Positions 37,501 to 46,023 of a DNA stretch of 64,000 nucleotides are shown piece by piece; the stretch's first letter is position 1, and each line of letters opens with the position of its first letter. Location of the stretch: assembly GCA_029948255.1 (NCBI GenBank), contig JALIZF010001836.1, forward strand, positions 186,001 through 250,000, read 5' to 3'. The position numbers and the translations under genes were made by a program. Under the pieces are notes generated by a model. That model was not told the origin of the DNA. It ran no database searches and saw only the letters and a list, made by a program, of their open reading frames with translations. The stretch is from Telmatactis stephensoni. Taxonomy: Eukaryota > Cnidaria > Anthozoa > Actiniaria > Isophelliidae.

Positions 37501-40500
37501 TTTTATTTTTCACATTTTCGTTTTTATTTTTTGCTTTTCCGTTTTTATTTGTTACCTTTCCGTTTTTATTTTTTGCTTTTCCGTTTTTATTTTTTGCTTT
37601 TCCGTTTTTATTTTTTGCCTTTCCGTATTTATTTCTTGCCTTTCCGTTTTTAGTTTTGGATTTTCCGTTTTTGTTTTTCGCCTTTTGCGTTTTTATTTTT
37701 TGCTTTTTTGTTTTATTTTTCCGATTATTTATCTTTAAAAATGAAAAACAAAAATTTAGTGTTTTTCATAAAATGGAAAAACGAAAAATAAAAACGGAAA
37801 AGGAACAAATAAAAACGGAAAAGCAACAAATAAAAACAGAAAAGCAACAAATAAAAACGGAAAAGCAAGAAATAAAAACGGAAACACAGCAAATAAAAAC
37901 GCTCAGCATAGACCATAATGCACTGCGGGTCAATCGTCAACATGGTGGACGTGTGGTTGTGCTGGACTCTGATGTTATCTTATAAGACTTAGTTAAGGCT
38001 GGCGTTATAAGTATATTAAGCTTAACTTATAAGCTATAAAAGTTTACCGTATATGCCCGACTGTATTTCAACTCGATCTCCCGGGGGGGAGGTACTCGCC
38101 TATATTTTCTATATACGGGTATATGTGCCGCGCTATAGGGTATGGTTTTTCGGCTTTTCGGTCTGGGGTAGGGTATCCTTTTTTGACATTTTGTCTGGGA
38201 TAGGGTATGGTTTTTGTCTGGGTTAGGGTTACAATTTGGTCGTTTTAGTCTGGGATAGGGGTAGGTTTTGGTCGGTTTTAGTCTGAAATAAGCTACGCTT
38301 TCTGTCGACACAGAAACGATGTAAATTCCATTTAAAGTTAGTAAATATTGATTTCAATCTATTGAATGACCATTTTTTGCATGTCAACAAATGTAGTATG
38401 ACCACGATGTAGTTAACACTAACTGTTTAATCTAGGATAGTGTGTACAAGTCTTAGGTTAAGTCTGGGGTAGGGTATGAAAAATCGAAATTTTAGGTCTG
38501 GGATAGGGTCAGGGTTTTGAGGTCCTTACCCAAGTTGGGGTGGTAGTACCTCCCCCGGGCTCGATCTGAAATGTTCAGTAAAACTTACCGTACCATTCCC
38601 TACAAATACGTGAAGATTTATTGATTATTTACGATACTCTGTTTGCTTGAGTACGTGTGGAAGGCTTTATTTTACATATTACAAACACCTGCAGTCAACT
38701 AGATCTAGAGGGTGGAGTAGACCGTTATCGAGCTATCATAGCTCTAAAAGTAGCACCGCGGACCCCTTTTCCTTTATTGTTTTGGTGTTCCGAACTCAAA
38801 AACAACCTACATGCAAACTGGAATTTACAGAAAAAATCCTCGATAAAATCTCGCGCGAGTCCATTAGAGCCTTAACTACTGTACTGTACAGTACTATACA
38901 AAGGCAAGACAAGCTTCGGATTGGAATCACTTTTTACTCCAGGTTATTTACATTTCTTTGCACGCCAGAATTCACCAAGTGACCATTTGTTGCAAAATGA
39001 AAATCTTTGAAATATCTACTAATTATTTTTTTCCAAACATGTACATGGTCCATTCCGCCTAATAAAGTGAAAATATACAGCACAACCACACGTCCACCAT
39101 GTTGATGACGATTGACCCGCAGAGCATTATGGTCTATGCTGAGCGTTTTTATTTGCTGTGTTTCCGTTTTTATTTCTTGCTTTTCCGTTTTTATTTGTTG
39201 CTTTTCCGTTTTTATTTGTTGCTTTTCCGTTTTTATTTGTTCCTTTTCCGTTTTTATTTTTCGTTTTTCCATTTTATGAAAAACACTAAACTTTTGTTTT
39301 TCATTTTTAAAGATAAATAATCGGAAAAATAAAACAAAAAAGCAAAAAATAAAAACGCAAAAGGCGAAAAACAAAAACGGAAAATCCAAAACTAAAAACG
39401 GAAAGGCAAGAAATAAATACGGAAAGGCAAAAAATAAAAACGGAAAAGCAAAAAATAGAAACGGAAAAGCAAGAAATAAAAACGGAAAGGTAACAAATAA
39501 AAACGGAAAAGCAAAAAATAAAAACGAAAATGTGAAAAATAAAAACGGAAAAAGAACAAATAAAAACGGAAAAAGAACAAATAAAAACGGAAAAAGCGAA
39601 AAATAAAAACGGAAAAGCGAAAAACAAAAACTGAAATGCGAAAAACAAAAACGGAAATGCGAAAAATAAAAACGGAATGTAACAAATAAAAACGGAATGT
39701 AACAAATAAAAACGGAAAACATACAAGTAAAAACCAAAAAGTTAAAAACGGAAACGCAAAAAATAAAAACCGAAAAGTTAAAAACAAAAAGCAAAAAGTT
39801 AAAAATAAAAACTGAAAGCTTACAAATAAAAACGGAAACATTAAAAACAAAAAGCAAAAAGTTAAAAATAAAAACGATCAGTGACCCTCCTGGGCTTCCG
39901 TAACTGACCTTTCTTTCGGCATTTCCCATTGACTAATTGATGCCCTGGACAACAGCGTGGTACACAACGAGCGGGCTGTCCTTTCAGGAAGTATCCTGGA
40001 GAGCACTGCTTACAAACACCCTTTTTGTTGCAAAGCTTGCAAAATTTGATGGCACATGCTGTGGGAAAAAAGAGAAAAAAAGAATAAATTTTAAGACAGT
40101 CGTGATTTAAAATGAAGAAGAAGAAAGAAAGACTTCGCATACGATTGAAAGTGATATAATACGTGGTTCAAATAGAGCGGTTTTCGTATGAGTGCGAAAC
40201 TTACCGCGCCGTACCGTGACCGTGCCAGTGCCGTAAAATCTAAAAAAAAAACACTCAAAATTCCTGCCGTAACCGTACCGTGCAGTGATCGTGCCGTTTT
40301 CACACGGCATACGAAATCAGCTCTAAAGGTTTTCTCCATCACAAGAAACTAATAGAATTTCATCTGTATACGAACTCCGAAGGTGTATGTTATGAATGAG
40401 GTGTATGTATGAATGAGGTATCGGACAAATCGTAGGAATAGGATCCCAATTAATATTAGTATAGAAATTGAATTAAGGTCAAAGCTTGAAGTCTGATGGA

Positions 40501-42558
40501 AAAGATACGACAGGATAATAGATTTTAGCCCTTTTCTTCATTTACCAAATAGGGGCAGATACCACGAGGAAACAACTCAGCCGAAGGTAACAAAGGAAAA
40601 GGTGACTTTTCTTAAAACCTTCCATTTGTTTCGCATTGTGTTTTTCTCCTAGTACGCTTTCTCAGAAACAACTAAGAACAAATAAGCGAAAATAACATCG
40701 CGAAAATCAAAATACAGAAAAGCGTTTGCCAAATGGGCGAGTAGCCCAAAAAATAGAGAGCTGAGAGCCTTTGGGCAGTTTTCGAGAGTTCTAAGACACA
40801 GCTGCTCAAAAGATGTTGACCCATTAAACGCACCTTGAAAAGCAAAAGCTGTTTAATCCTTATTGACAAGTTTTAATTACCTTTAGAATGATTTAACCAA
40901 GCGCTTGTCGGGTTTCGAAAATTTTCCTAACTAAAAGTTCTACTTGAGTAAATTATGTATGGCACTGGATAGATTTTCAAATGCATTTGCCAGATGAATT
41001 TGTCAGATATGATGAACGCTTTTGTTATATAAAATTTGGTCAGGTTTTGTCATCCACACGACCAAAAATAATTGTCAAATTGAAACTTTGTTCGTGTTAT
41101 TGGCTTAACGAGCTCAGCAGCCTTTTAAACATATTTAACAAACCATCTTTGACGATCAGGGACAGTCGATCAATTCCTTTGACCCTATTTAACTAGCAAA
41201 TCCAATTGCATTTACGTGATTTGTGAATTCATAATGCTGGTGACGGTTATCGGATGATAACCGAAATATTAAAAAGAAAAACATGAACAACAAATGGCTT
41301 CTAGTTTTCTCATTTATACTATAAGTGTATGCCCGAATAAACATTTTTATGTGCAACGTTGTTCTCAGTTTTTTTAAATCCAGTAGTTTATTTTTGGAAA
41401 CTCATTTCCTTTTGGTGTCTTTTTTACATATGGAGACCAACCGTGGTTGCTACCTTAGCAGGCGTAATCTGGACAGAGGCCAGGTCCGCTACAGTTGATT
41501 GTTGCTATTATTACTCTGAGCCCTTATATAAAACGGCCAATAATTTGATATCAGTCAACTTAGTAATTAACCTTGGGTCATGTTTTTAAGGTTTCATAAG
41601 CACGTTTTATGGTAATAATTAGTCTATGAGAATATATTAAGGCCAAACATTTTTGACACAATTAAAACAAAGGAATTCAAATTAAATTGGTATTCGGTAT
41701 TTTACTGTACATCCAAAAAAATCGATATATTTTTACTATAAATATAATTATTTCAGTTCATGCTTTAAAAACTAGAATAGACTGAGCTATTTTCTTCTGG
41801 GGCACGCCTGTCTATGCAAGCAAACCCCCAAAACTCGCCAAGACAAGGCGCTCAAGATTAAACTATAAAACATCTATAAAAAGTTTGTTTTCATCGGAAC
41901 CTAGGCAAACTAGACCAAACTAGGCATAACAATACTATGCTGACATTCGCAACTGTGCACATGAATCCAGCCTTTTTCTATTTTTTGCAGGCAGTCATTA
42001 GCTAGCTAGTTATCGATTATTTCAAATCATGTCATCGATTCCTTGAAAGTCAAGCCCGAAAGGTTGGATTCTATTTTCAAGTAAAGTGTGTATATTTACG
42101 TAATGTAGTAATTTTGACCATTTTCAAAATTACTTGGCCTCGAGGCTAACCAGGCCATGGCTGGCTGGTTTCTTTTGTTTCGTCATGTTAATCTCGTTAT
42201 CAAGCAAATTTTGAAAGGGGTCTATAACCCCGGAGTTTTTTTTTTCTTTTTTGTTTGTTGTTGTAGTTGTTGTTGTTTTGTTGTTGTTGTTGTTGTTTTT
42301 GTTGTTGTTGTTGTTGTTTGAACAATTGACCACTTCCCTTAGAAGATCGAAATAAGAGGATCTATTTTAATAAAAGGTATACTTACTTCTATTCTGTGAA
42401 GCTTCAGTTACGTTTGCTGCTGTTTGAGTTATGCTGACGTTATTGCTGGAATCGTTTTCAGTGATACAAACCACTTCACGCCGACTTTCCAACTCAGTAC
42501 CACGTACAAGAGTCATTACAGTGGTTAAAACCAGCGTCAAAAGAAGGTTTTTCGCCAT
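31500..42558 (-). CDS. Secreted furin-like (Fu) Cys-rich repeat protein B, R-spondin-like repeats, eight exons
   Basis: Predicted secreted protein of 397 residues. Exons: 42387-42558, 39909-40058, 35832-36026, 35110-35280, 34639-34761, 33381-33551, 32480-32662, 31500-31528. Every junction is phase 1 and has good splice sites. Residues 1-57 hold the signal peptide (M-A-K-N-L-L-L-T-L-V-L) and an Asn-rich stretch with several N-glycosylation sequons. Six Fu repeats follow, one per exon, with C-x2-C, C-x2-C and C-x3-C-P-x-G-Y/H spacing as in R-spondins and furin. The tail is V-N-I followed by six Glu. R-spondins have two Fu repeats plus a TSP1 domain; no TSP1 exon is seen here, so orthology is not claimed. 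Long introns hold many transposons, including a 2.7-kb inverted repeat. Confidence 0.87.
32130..32274. repeat. MITE with ~39-bp terminal inverted repeats
   Basis: Left AAGGCCATTCTCCACTCATC and right GATGAGCGGAGAATGTGCTT are inverted copies. Lies in the last intron of Fu gene B. Confidence 0.75.
32480..32662 (-). CDS. Fu gene B exon 7 (repeat 6)
   Basis: 183 bp. C-M-V-S-N-C-A-N-C, C-D-F-C-K-P-G-F and C-V-K-S-C-P-A-G-Y. Donor GTAAAG at phase 1. Reading through this donor would instead give an 18-residue tail ending at 32424, a possible alternative end. Confidence 0.87.
33037..33186. repeat. MITE related to the 29145-29316 element
   Basis: Ends CAGTGGCGGATCCACGG and ATCCTTGATCCGCCACGG are inverted and resemble the GGATCCAGG-type termini at 29.1 kb. 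Confidence 0.6.
33381..33551 (-). CDS. Fu gene B exon 6 (repeat 5)
   Basis: 171 bp. C-L-W-G-C-E-K-C, C-D-K-C-S-E-G and C-V-L-N-C-P-R-G-Y. Donor GTAAGT. Confidence 0.9.
33691..33930. mobile_element. 240-bp MITE, TA-flanked, GGGAGCTTAAGC termini
   Basis: Inverted ends of about 32 bp (TAGGGAGCTTAAGCARGAGA). The sequence fits a TA target duplication. Confidence 0.75.
33947..34066. repeat. MITE with GTTCGAAAGC termini
   Basis: Left GGTTGTTCGAAAGC and right GCTTTCGAACAATC are inverted, with GTTAGCG/CGTTAAC motifs just inside both ends. Lies 16 bp from the preceding MITE. Confidence 0.65.
34411..34575 (-). repeat. tRNA-derived SINE
   Basis: Minus strand: tRNA-like head (GTGTCCAAGCGGTGAGACC, then GGTCCCGGGTTGGATTCCC as box B) at about 34498-34575, followed by a body whose complement reads GGAGGAAAAACCGGAGTACC. 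The same body without the tRNA head recurs at 48075-48168. Confidence 0.7.
34639..34761 (-). CDS. Fu gene B exon 5 (short repeat 4)
   Basis: 123 bp, the shortest repeat. C-L-D-R-F-C-I-M-C-K-R-G-W-Y then C-H-R-E-C-P-I-G-H. It appears to lack one of the two C-x2-C pairs seen in the other repeats. Confidence 0.85.
34978..35041. repeat. Short tandem repeat, AAAGTTCCGAAGC-like
   Basis: Four imperfect units of about 14 bp in a Fu gene B intron. Confidence 0.75.
35110..35280 (-). CDS. Fu gene B exon 4 (repeat 3)
   Basis: 171 bp. C-P-L-M-P-G-C-V-D-C, C-Y-K-C and C-V-Q-K-C-P-K-N-Y. Donor GTGAGA. Confidence 0.88.
35832..36026 (-). CDS. Fu gene B exon 3 (repeat 2)
   Basis: 195 bp. C-S-S-I-R-N-C-L-K-C, C-I-E-C-K-K-G-Y-Y and C-V-R-T-C-P-P-G-Y. 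Acceptor TTGCAG, donor GTAAGA. Confidence 0.9.
37144..39901. repeat. Large inverted repeat: ~820-bp arms (37144-37964, 39078-39901), 1.1-kb spacer
   Basis: The arms are near-identical complements. Each begins TACGGAAGCCCAGGAGGGTC and is mostly a 21-bp minisatellite (CCGTTTTTATTTTTTGCTTTT), which reverses orientation around 37740 and 39310, so each arm is itself partly palindromic. Long Phe/Leu/Val or Lys/Thr ORFs here are artefacts. Confidence 0.92.
38072..38567. mobile_element. ~500-bp MITE with CCCGGGGGAGGTACT termini
   Basis: Inverted ends around CCCGGGGGGGAGGTACTC and GTAGTACCTCCCCCGGG. The inside has several GTCTGGGRTAGGGTATGG-like units. Lies in the spacer of the large inverted repeat. 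Confidence 0.7.
39909..40058 (-). CDS. Fu gene B exon 2 (repeat 1)
   Basis: 150 bp. Opens C-A-I-K-F-C-K-L-C, contains C-K-Q-C and C-V-P-R-C-C-P-G-H. Donor GTCAGT. A large inverted repeat begins about 8 bp inside the following intron. Confidence 0.9.
40175..40323. mobile_element. 149-bp TA-flanked MITE (GATTTCGTATG family, copy 1)
   Basis: Termini GAGCGGTTTTCGTATGAG and CATACGAAATCAGCTC are inverted, between TA dinucleotides. GC-rich ACCGTGCCGT motifs inside match copy 2 at 52048. Confidence 0.75.
40723..40920. repeat. Dispersed ~195-bp repeat (copy 1)
   Basis: Over 90% identical by eye to 63809-64000, same orientation, from GCCAAATGGGCGAGTAGCCC to TTGTCGGGTTTCGA. No terminal repeats seen. 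Confidence 0.85.
40921..42230. other. Fu gene B intron 1, no feature recognised
   Basis: AT-rich; no exon-like or repeat structure that I can support. Confidence 0.4.
42237..42320. repeat. (GTT)n microsatellite
   Basis: Interrupted GTT/TTG tract following a poly-T run. Confidence 0.9.
42387..42558 (-). CDS. Fu gene B exon 1 (signal peptide, Asn-rich segment)
   Basis: ATG at 42558. Hydrophobic signal ends near V-R-G-T-E. Sequons N-D-S, N-V-S and N-V-T follow. Donor GTAAGT, phase 1. Confidence 0.87.
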
Positions 42559-42649
42559 TTTAATGACTATACACAAAGCAAATCTCAATGAAACATATTA
42601 TATAAGAATTTGAGTGAGGGCAACTTGAAAGCACACAGTTCAGTTGACA

Positions 42650-42658
42650 GATATATAA
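42650..42658 (-). promoter_or_regulatory. Possible TATA box of Fu gene B
   Basis: TTATATATC on the minus strand about 95 bases before the ATG. A second TATA-like site lies at 42596-42605 but is very close to the start codon. Confidence 0.3.
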
Positions 42659-43321
42659 CATCATCGTAAGTTGTTTGCATGCAAGAAAAATTCAGTTCAC
42701 TAACTTTCAAATTTTATGAAAATTTCCCACTCTCAAAATATTTGAATTTTTGTCCAATACTTTTGATATCCATCCTGGCCGAAATATAAGTTAAAATTAG
42801 CATATGCCAGCTAGCCCTAACTGTGCAACGGCATACACAGGAATATACAGCTTTCAGTCAGTTCTAGAATTACGAAGTTTCACTAATATAGCCTTCCGAC
42901 CCGCTGATCTCATGAAAATTTGATCAAACAAATCTATCATAATTGTGTAGGAGAGACTGGGAAACCATAGAATTTGAATCCACTAAACCACTATTCGCTA
43001 ATTAGTACTATTAACTTCCCGAGCCATCAGCAATTCATAGTGTAGTTATAATGATCACCCTGCAAAATCATCAGCTTACCAGTATGATTTTTCCAAGACT
43101 TTCAAGCAAAATCACAGAAGATATCTATGACGTACGAGTGTATAAATGCTCTGATCGATGAAAAATTAAGAGAAAGAAAAATTCCACGACTCCATACCAT
43201 ATATAGCAAACACGTATTTGGCTCGTTTAAAGGGCACGTCATTTCCTGGACCTAAGACCTCTGCAATAAAGGGAGGGAGGCTTACATCCGTCACGTATTA
43301 AAACTTAGCGCAAGGGCGGAG

Positions 43322-43505
43322 GAGGGGGGGGGGGGGGGGTGGGGTGGGGGTAAACTAAGGATCTTTCCATTTACTAGGCTTTACAAGACCCATTGTGGTT
43401 GACACCCGTTTTCCTATCTGTACAGATCAGAAAGAAAGAGAGAGAGTTGGGATATATGTTCCCATAATAGAGTTTTTGGAGGGGGAGGGGGAGGGGGAGG
43501 GGAAA
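43322..43505. repeat. Poly-G and (GGGGGA)n tracts
   Basis: G-run at about 43325-43345 and AGGGGG hexamers at about 43479-43502, both G-quadruplex-prone on the plus strand. Confidence 0.85.
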
Positions 43506-43892
43506 TGATACTTGACTATGGGTATGAGGGTCAGGATGAAGTCTCCCATTGATCTGAGATTGAGTTTCGATTTAGCACTAAAGATCCGAAAAGACAGAAT
43601 TACATCAGAACTCGTAGAGAGATTTTGGAGATGTTCCCATATGTAGCGCTTAGGGCGATAGGAAATGATATTTGATTATGTGAATGACATCTTGATGGCA
43701 TCACGCCCTCCCTATGCCAGTGAACTTGAGTTTCAGACTCGGCAAGGTAGAATTCCAAAGAGATGCTTGGAGAGAGTTGAGAAATTATCCCAGCAGAACT
43801 GGAGTTGCACTGAGGAGAGGGGATGGCACTTGTCTATGGGTATGAGCATCTGGATGGCGTCAAGTCTCCCCCGGGGGGGGGGGGGCTGGCTT

Positions 43893-44267
43893 GGACTCCG
43901 ATCGTAAATGGACGGGGATGCTCGTCGTACCTTTTAGGGGTCAAAATCTGCAATCTGGTACCTTTTAGGGTGTCTCAGACTTAAGTGGACTACCAGAGAC
44001 ATAGCTGGTACCTTTTAGGGACTGTTTTGGGGTAAATAACTACCTAAAATAAGCATGAAAGGGACGATTTCGATGGTCTGAATTGAATCTTCAAAGCACA
44101 TCGATAACAAAGTGTTTCATTACTTTAATTCTGTATTATTGTTTTTGAATTGGTACCTTTTAGGGGTAGAAATGACTTGTTGCCACTCCCACTCCTTTTA
44201 GGTACCTTTTAGGGGTCCTTTTCAAAATTTCCGACAAGCATCCCCGTCCTCTTATATATAGGAGTCC
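43893..44267. mobile_element. 375-bp MITE, GGACTCC termini, internal GTACCTTTTAGGG repeats
   Basis: Both ends read GGACTCC ... GGACGGGGATGCTYGTCG in inverted orientation. GGTACCTTTTAGGG occurs about five times inside. Confidence 0.75.
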
Positions 44268-44739
44268 ATCCTCTGAGTCTCAAATTATCATTTCTTGGCC
44301 AACGGTCTGCGAAGGAAGTATAAACAGTTGGTAGATTATCCCAGTGGTATATAGACGTATTGGTACGAGGGGCGTATGGGTATCACGGTGGGGTTAAGCC
44401 TCCCAATGAGCCAGTGAACTCGAGTCGCAAATTAGCATTGAAGGTCTGACAAGGTAGAGTTTCACAGTACGCTAGATATTGCAAAAGCGCCCTTACGGTC
44501 GATTTCACAAAATGTATAATAAAGTGAGGAAAGAAGCTTCATATTCAGGCTCAGAAAGAAGATCGTGACCAGTTAATTCTTGTTTTGGTTTGTTTGTTTG
44601 TTTTTTTTTTGTTGTTGTTGTTTTTGTTGATTATCGATCGTGACCAGATTTTTTGTTGTTTGTTTGTTTGTTTTTGGTTTGGGTATTTTTTCGTCTTTGT
44701 TTATCGATTTATAAAATATTTGAGATATAATGAAGACGT

Positions 44740-44900
44740 ACGCTGTTGGCAAGCTACCATGTTTATATATCAGAGGACAGAGACATGGCTTCTCACTTAA
44801 ACGTCGAGAAATATTTCATAAAGGCAACACAAAACGGTTTCTTATGTTTTTGTTCTGTGACAAGCAAGACAAATACTCGACGCTTTCATCTTTCATTGTG
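44740..44900. repeat. Fragment of the repeat family at 46550-46790
   Basis: Shares ATATCAGAGGACAGAGACATGG, AACGTCGARAAATATTT and AATCGCTTATG-like blocks with the 46.6-kb copy. Confidence 0.55.
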
Positions 44901-45284
44901 TTTGAATCACATTACGGAAATATGCGCGCACGTTTTTAAGTATGAATTATTTTGTTAGAGAAAGAACACAGAGACAATTAGCTAGCACATTCATACAATG
45001 ATATGAACGATTTATAAGCACGTGTCTAGTAAAGGGTAATTCAGGCCGATATGAGGATTTTTCTGAACATGATGCCAAATACGCAAACCCCACCCTCCCC
45101 ACCCTCAAGTCTTGCCTGCATCTCGTTGACGTCACTGACGGTTTCAAAAACTCTGCAGTTCTTAACTCTATTGGTCATCTGACCTCCATTTACCAGCATA
45201 CAAAAGATGGATTGTATTTAGTTTTAATGATTGAGAACACACGGACTATTAGACATATCATAATCACATTCAAATCTCTGTAAA

Positions 45285-45690
45285 ATAATGCATTCGGTAT
45301 GCATTAATCGATTGTAGACTATGATCACGTGATGACTATTAGCCATATCGCATTTAAATTTTTTCTAAAGTAATGTATTCGGTATGCATTAATCGATTGT
45401 AGACTATGATCACGTGATGACTATTAACCATATCGCATTTAATTTTTTTCTAAAGTAATGTATTCGGTATGCATTCATCGATTGTAGACTATGATCACGT
45501 GATGACTATTAGCCATATTGCATTTAAATTTTTTCTAAAGTAATGTATTCGGTATGCATTAATCGATTGTAGACTATGATCACGTGATGACTATTAGCCA
45601 TATCACATTTAAATTTTTCTAAAGTAATGTATTCGGTATGCATTATTTCGATTATAGACTATGATCACGTGATGACTATGATAGTTAATT
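45285..45690. repeat. 85-bp satellite, about five copies
   Basis: The motif ATTCGGTATGCATT recurs at 45292, 45377, 45462, 45547 and 45631. Each unit carries the palindrome ATCACGTGAT with an E-box core. Confidence 0.95.
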
Positions 45691-45819
45691 TTGGACGTTT
45701 TTGTATTTTAATGTATTCCATGCCACCAAGAACCTTCCACTATGGATCAGGAAACTATGGAAACCTTGCAATTGTGTTGTTAACTTGTGCTGGTGGCTAT
45801 GGTCGACCTAAGCAGAGAG

Positions 45820-45825
45820 TTTATT
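45820..45825 (-). terminator. AATAAA polyadenylation signal, Fu gene A
   Basis: Minus-strand hexamer about 70 bases after the proposed stop at 45896-45898. Confidence 0.4.
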
Positions 45826-45895
45826 TAGAGTGTATTATTACCATTAAACCTCTGCCGACCAAAGAAACAGAGGTGCGATGATATAGGGGTGTTCA

Positions 45896-46023
45896 CTATA
45901 TTGGGGTTTTATTGATAAAGAAATGTATGGAGATTTCATCTGATGGGACCTGGAGACCTGCCGATTTGGTGCAGTTGGTGGTACACCACAAAGATCTGTT
46001 GAGCAGGTGCCCAAATGTTGAAT
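45896..46023 (-). CDS. Fu gene A exon 4 (proposed terminal exon)
   Basis: Acceptor CCCCTACAG next to a (CCCTAA)-like tract. Encodes N-S-T-F-G-H-L-L-N-R and two further cysteines, then TAG. No homology supports it. Confidence 0.4.

Noticed and set aside
37189..39929. Long ORFs of up to 331 codons, rich in Phe/Leu/Val/Ser or Lys/Thr/Glu
   Set aside because: They follow a 21-bp minisatellite that has no stops in several frames, and sister ORFs appear on both strands of the inverted repeat.
45285..45690. CRISPR-like regular repeats
   Set aside because: Units are contiguous 85-bp tandem copies without unique spacers, in eukaryotic DNA.
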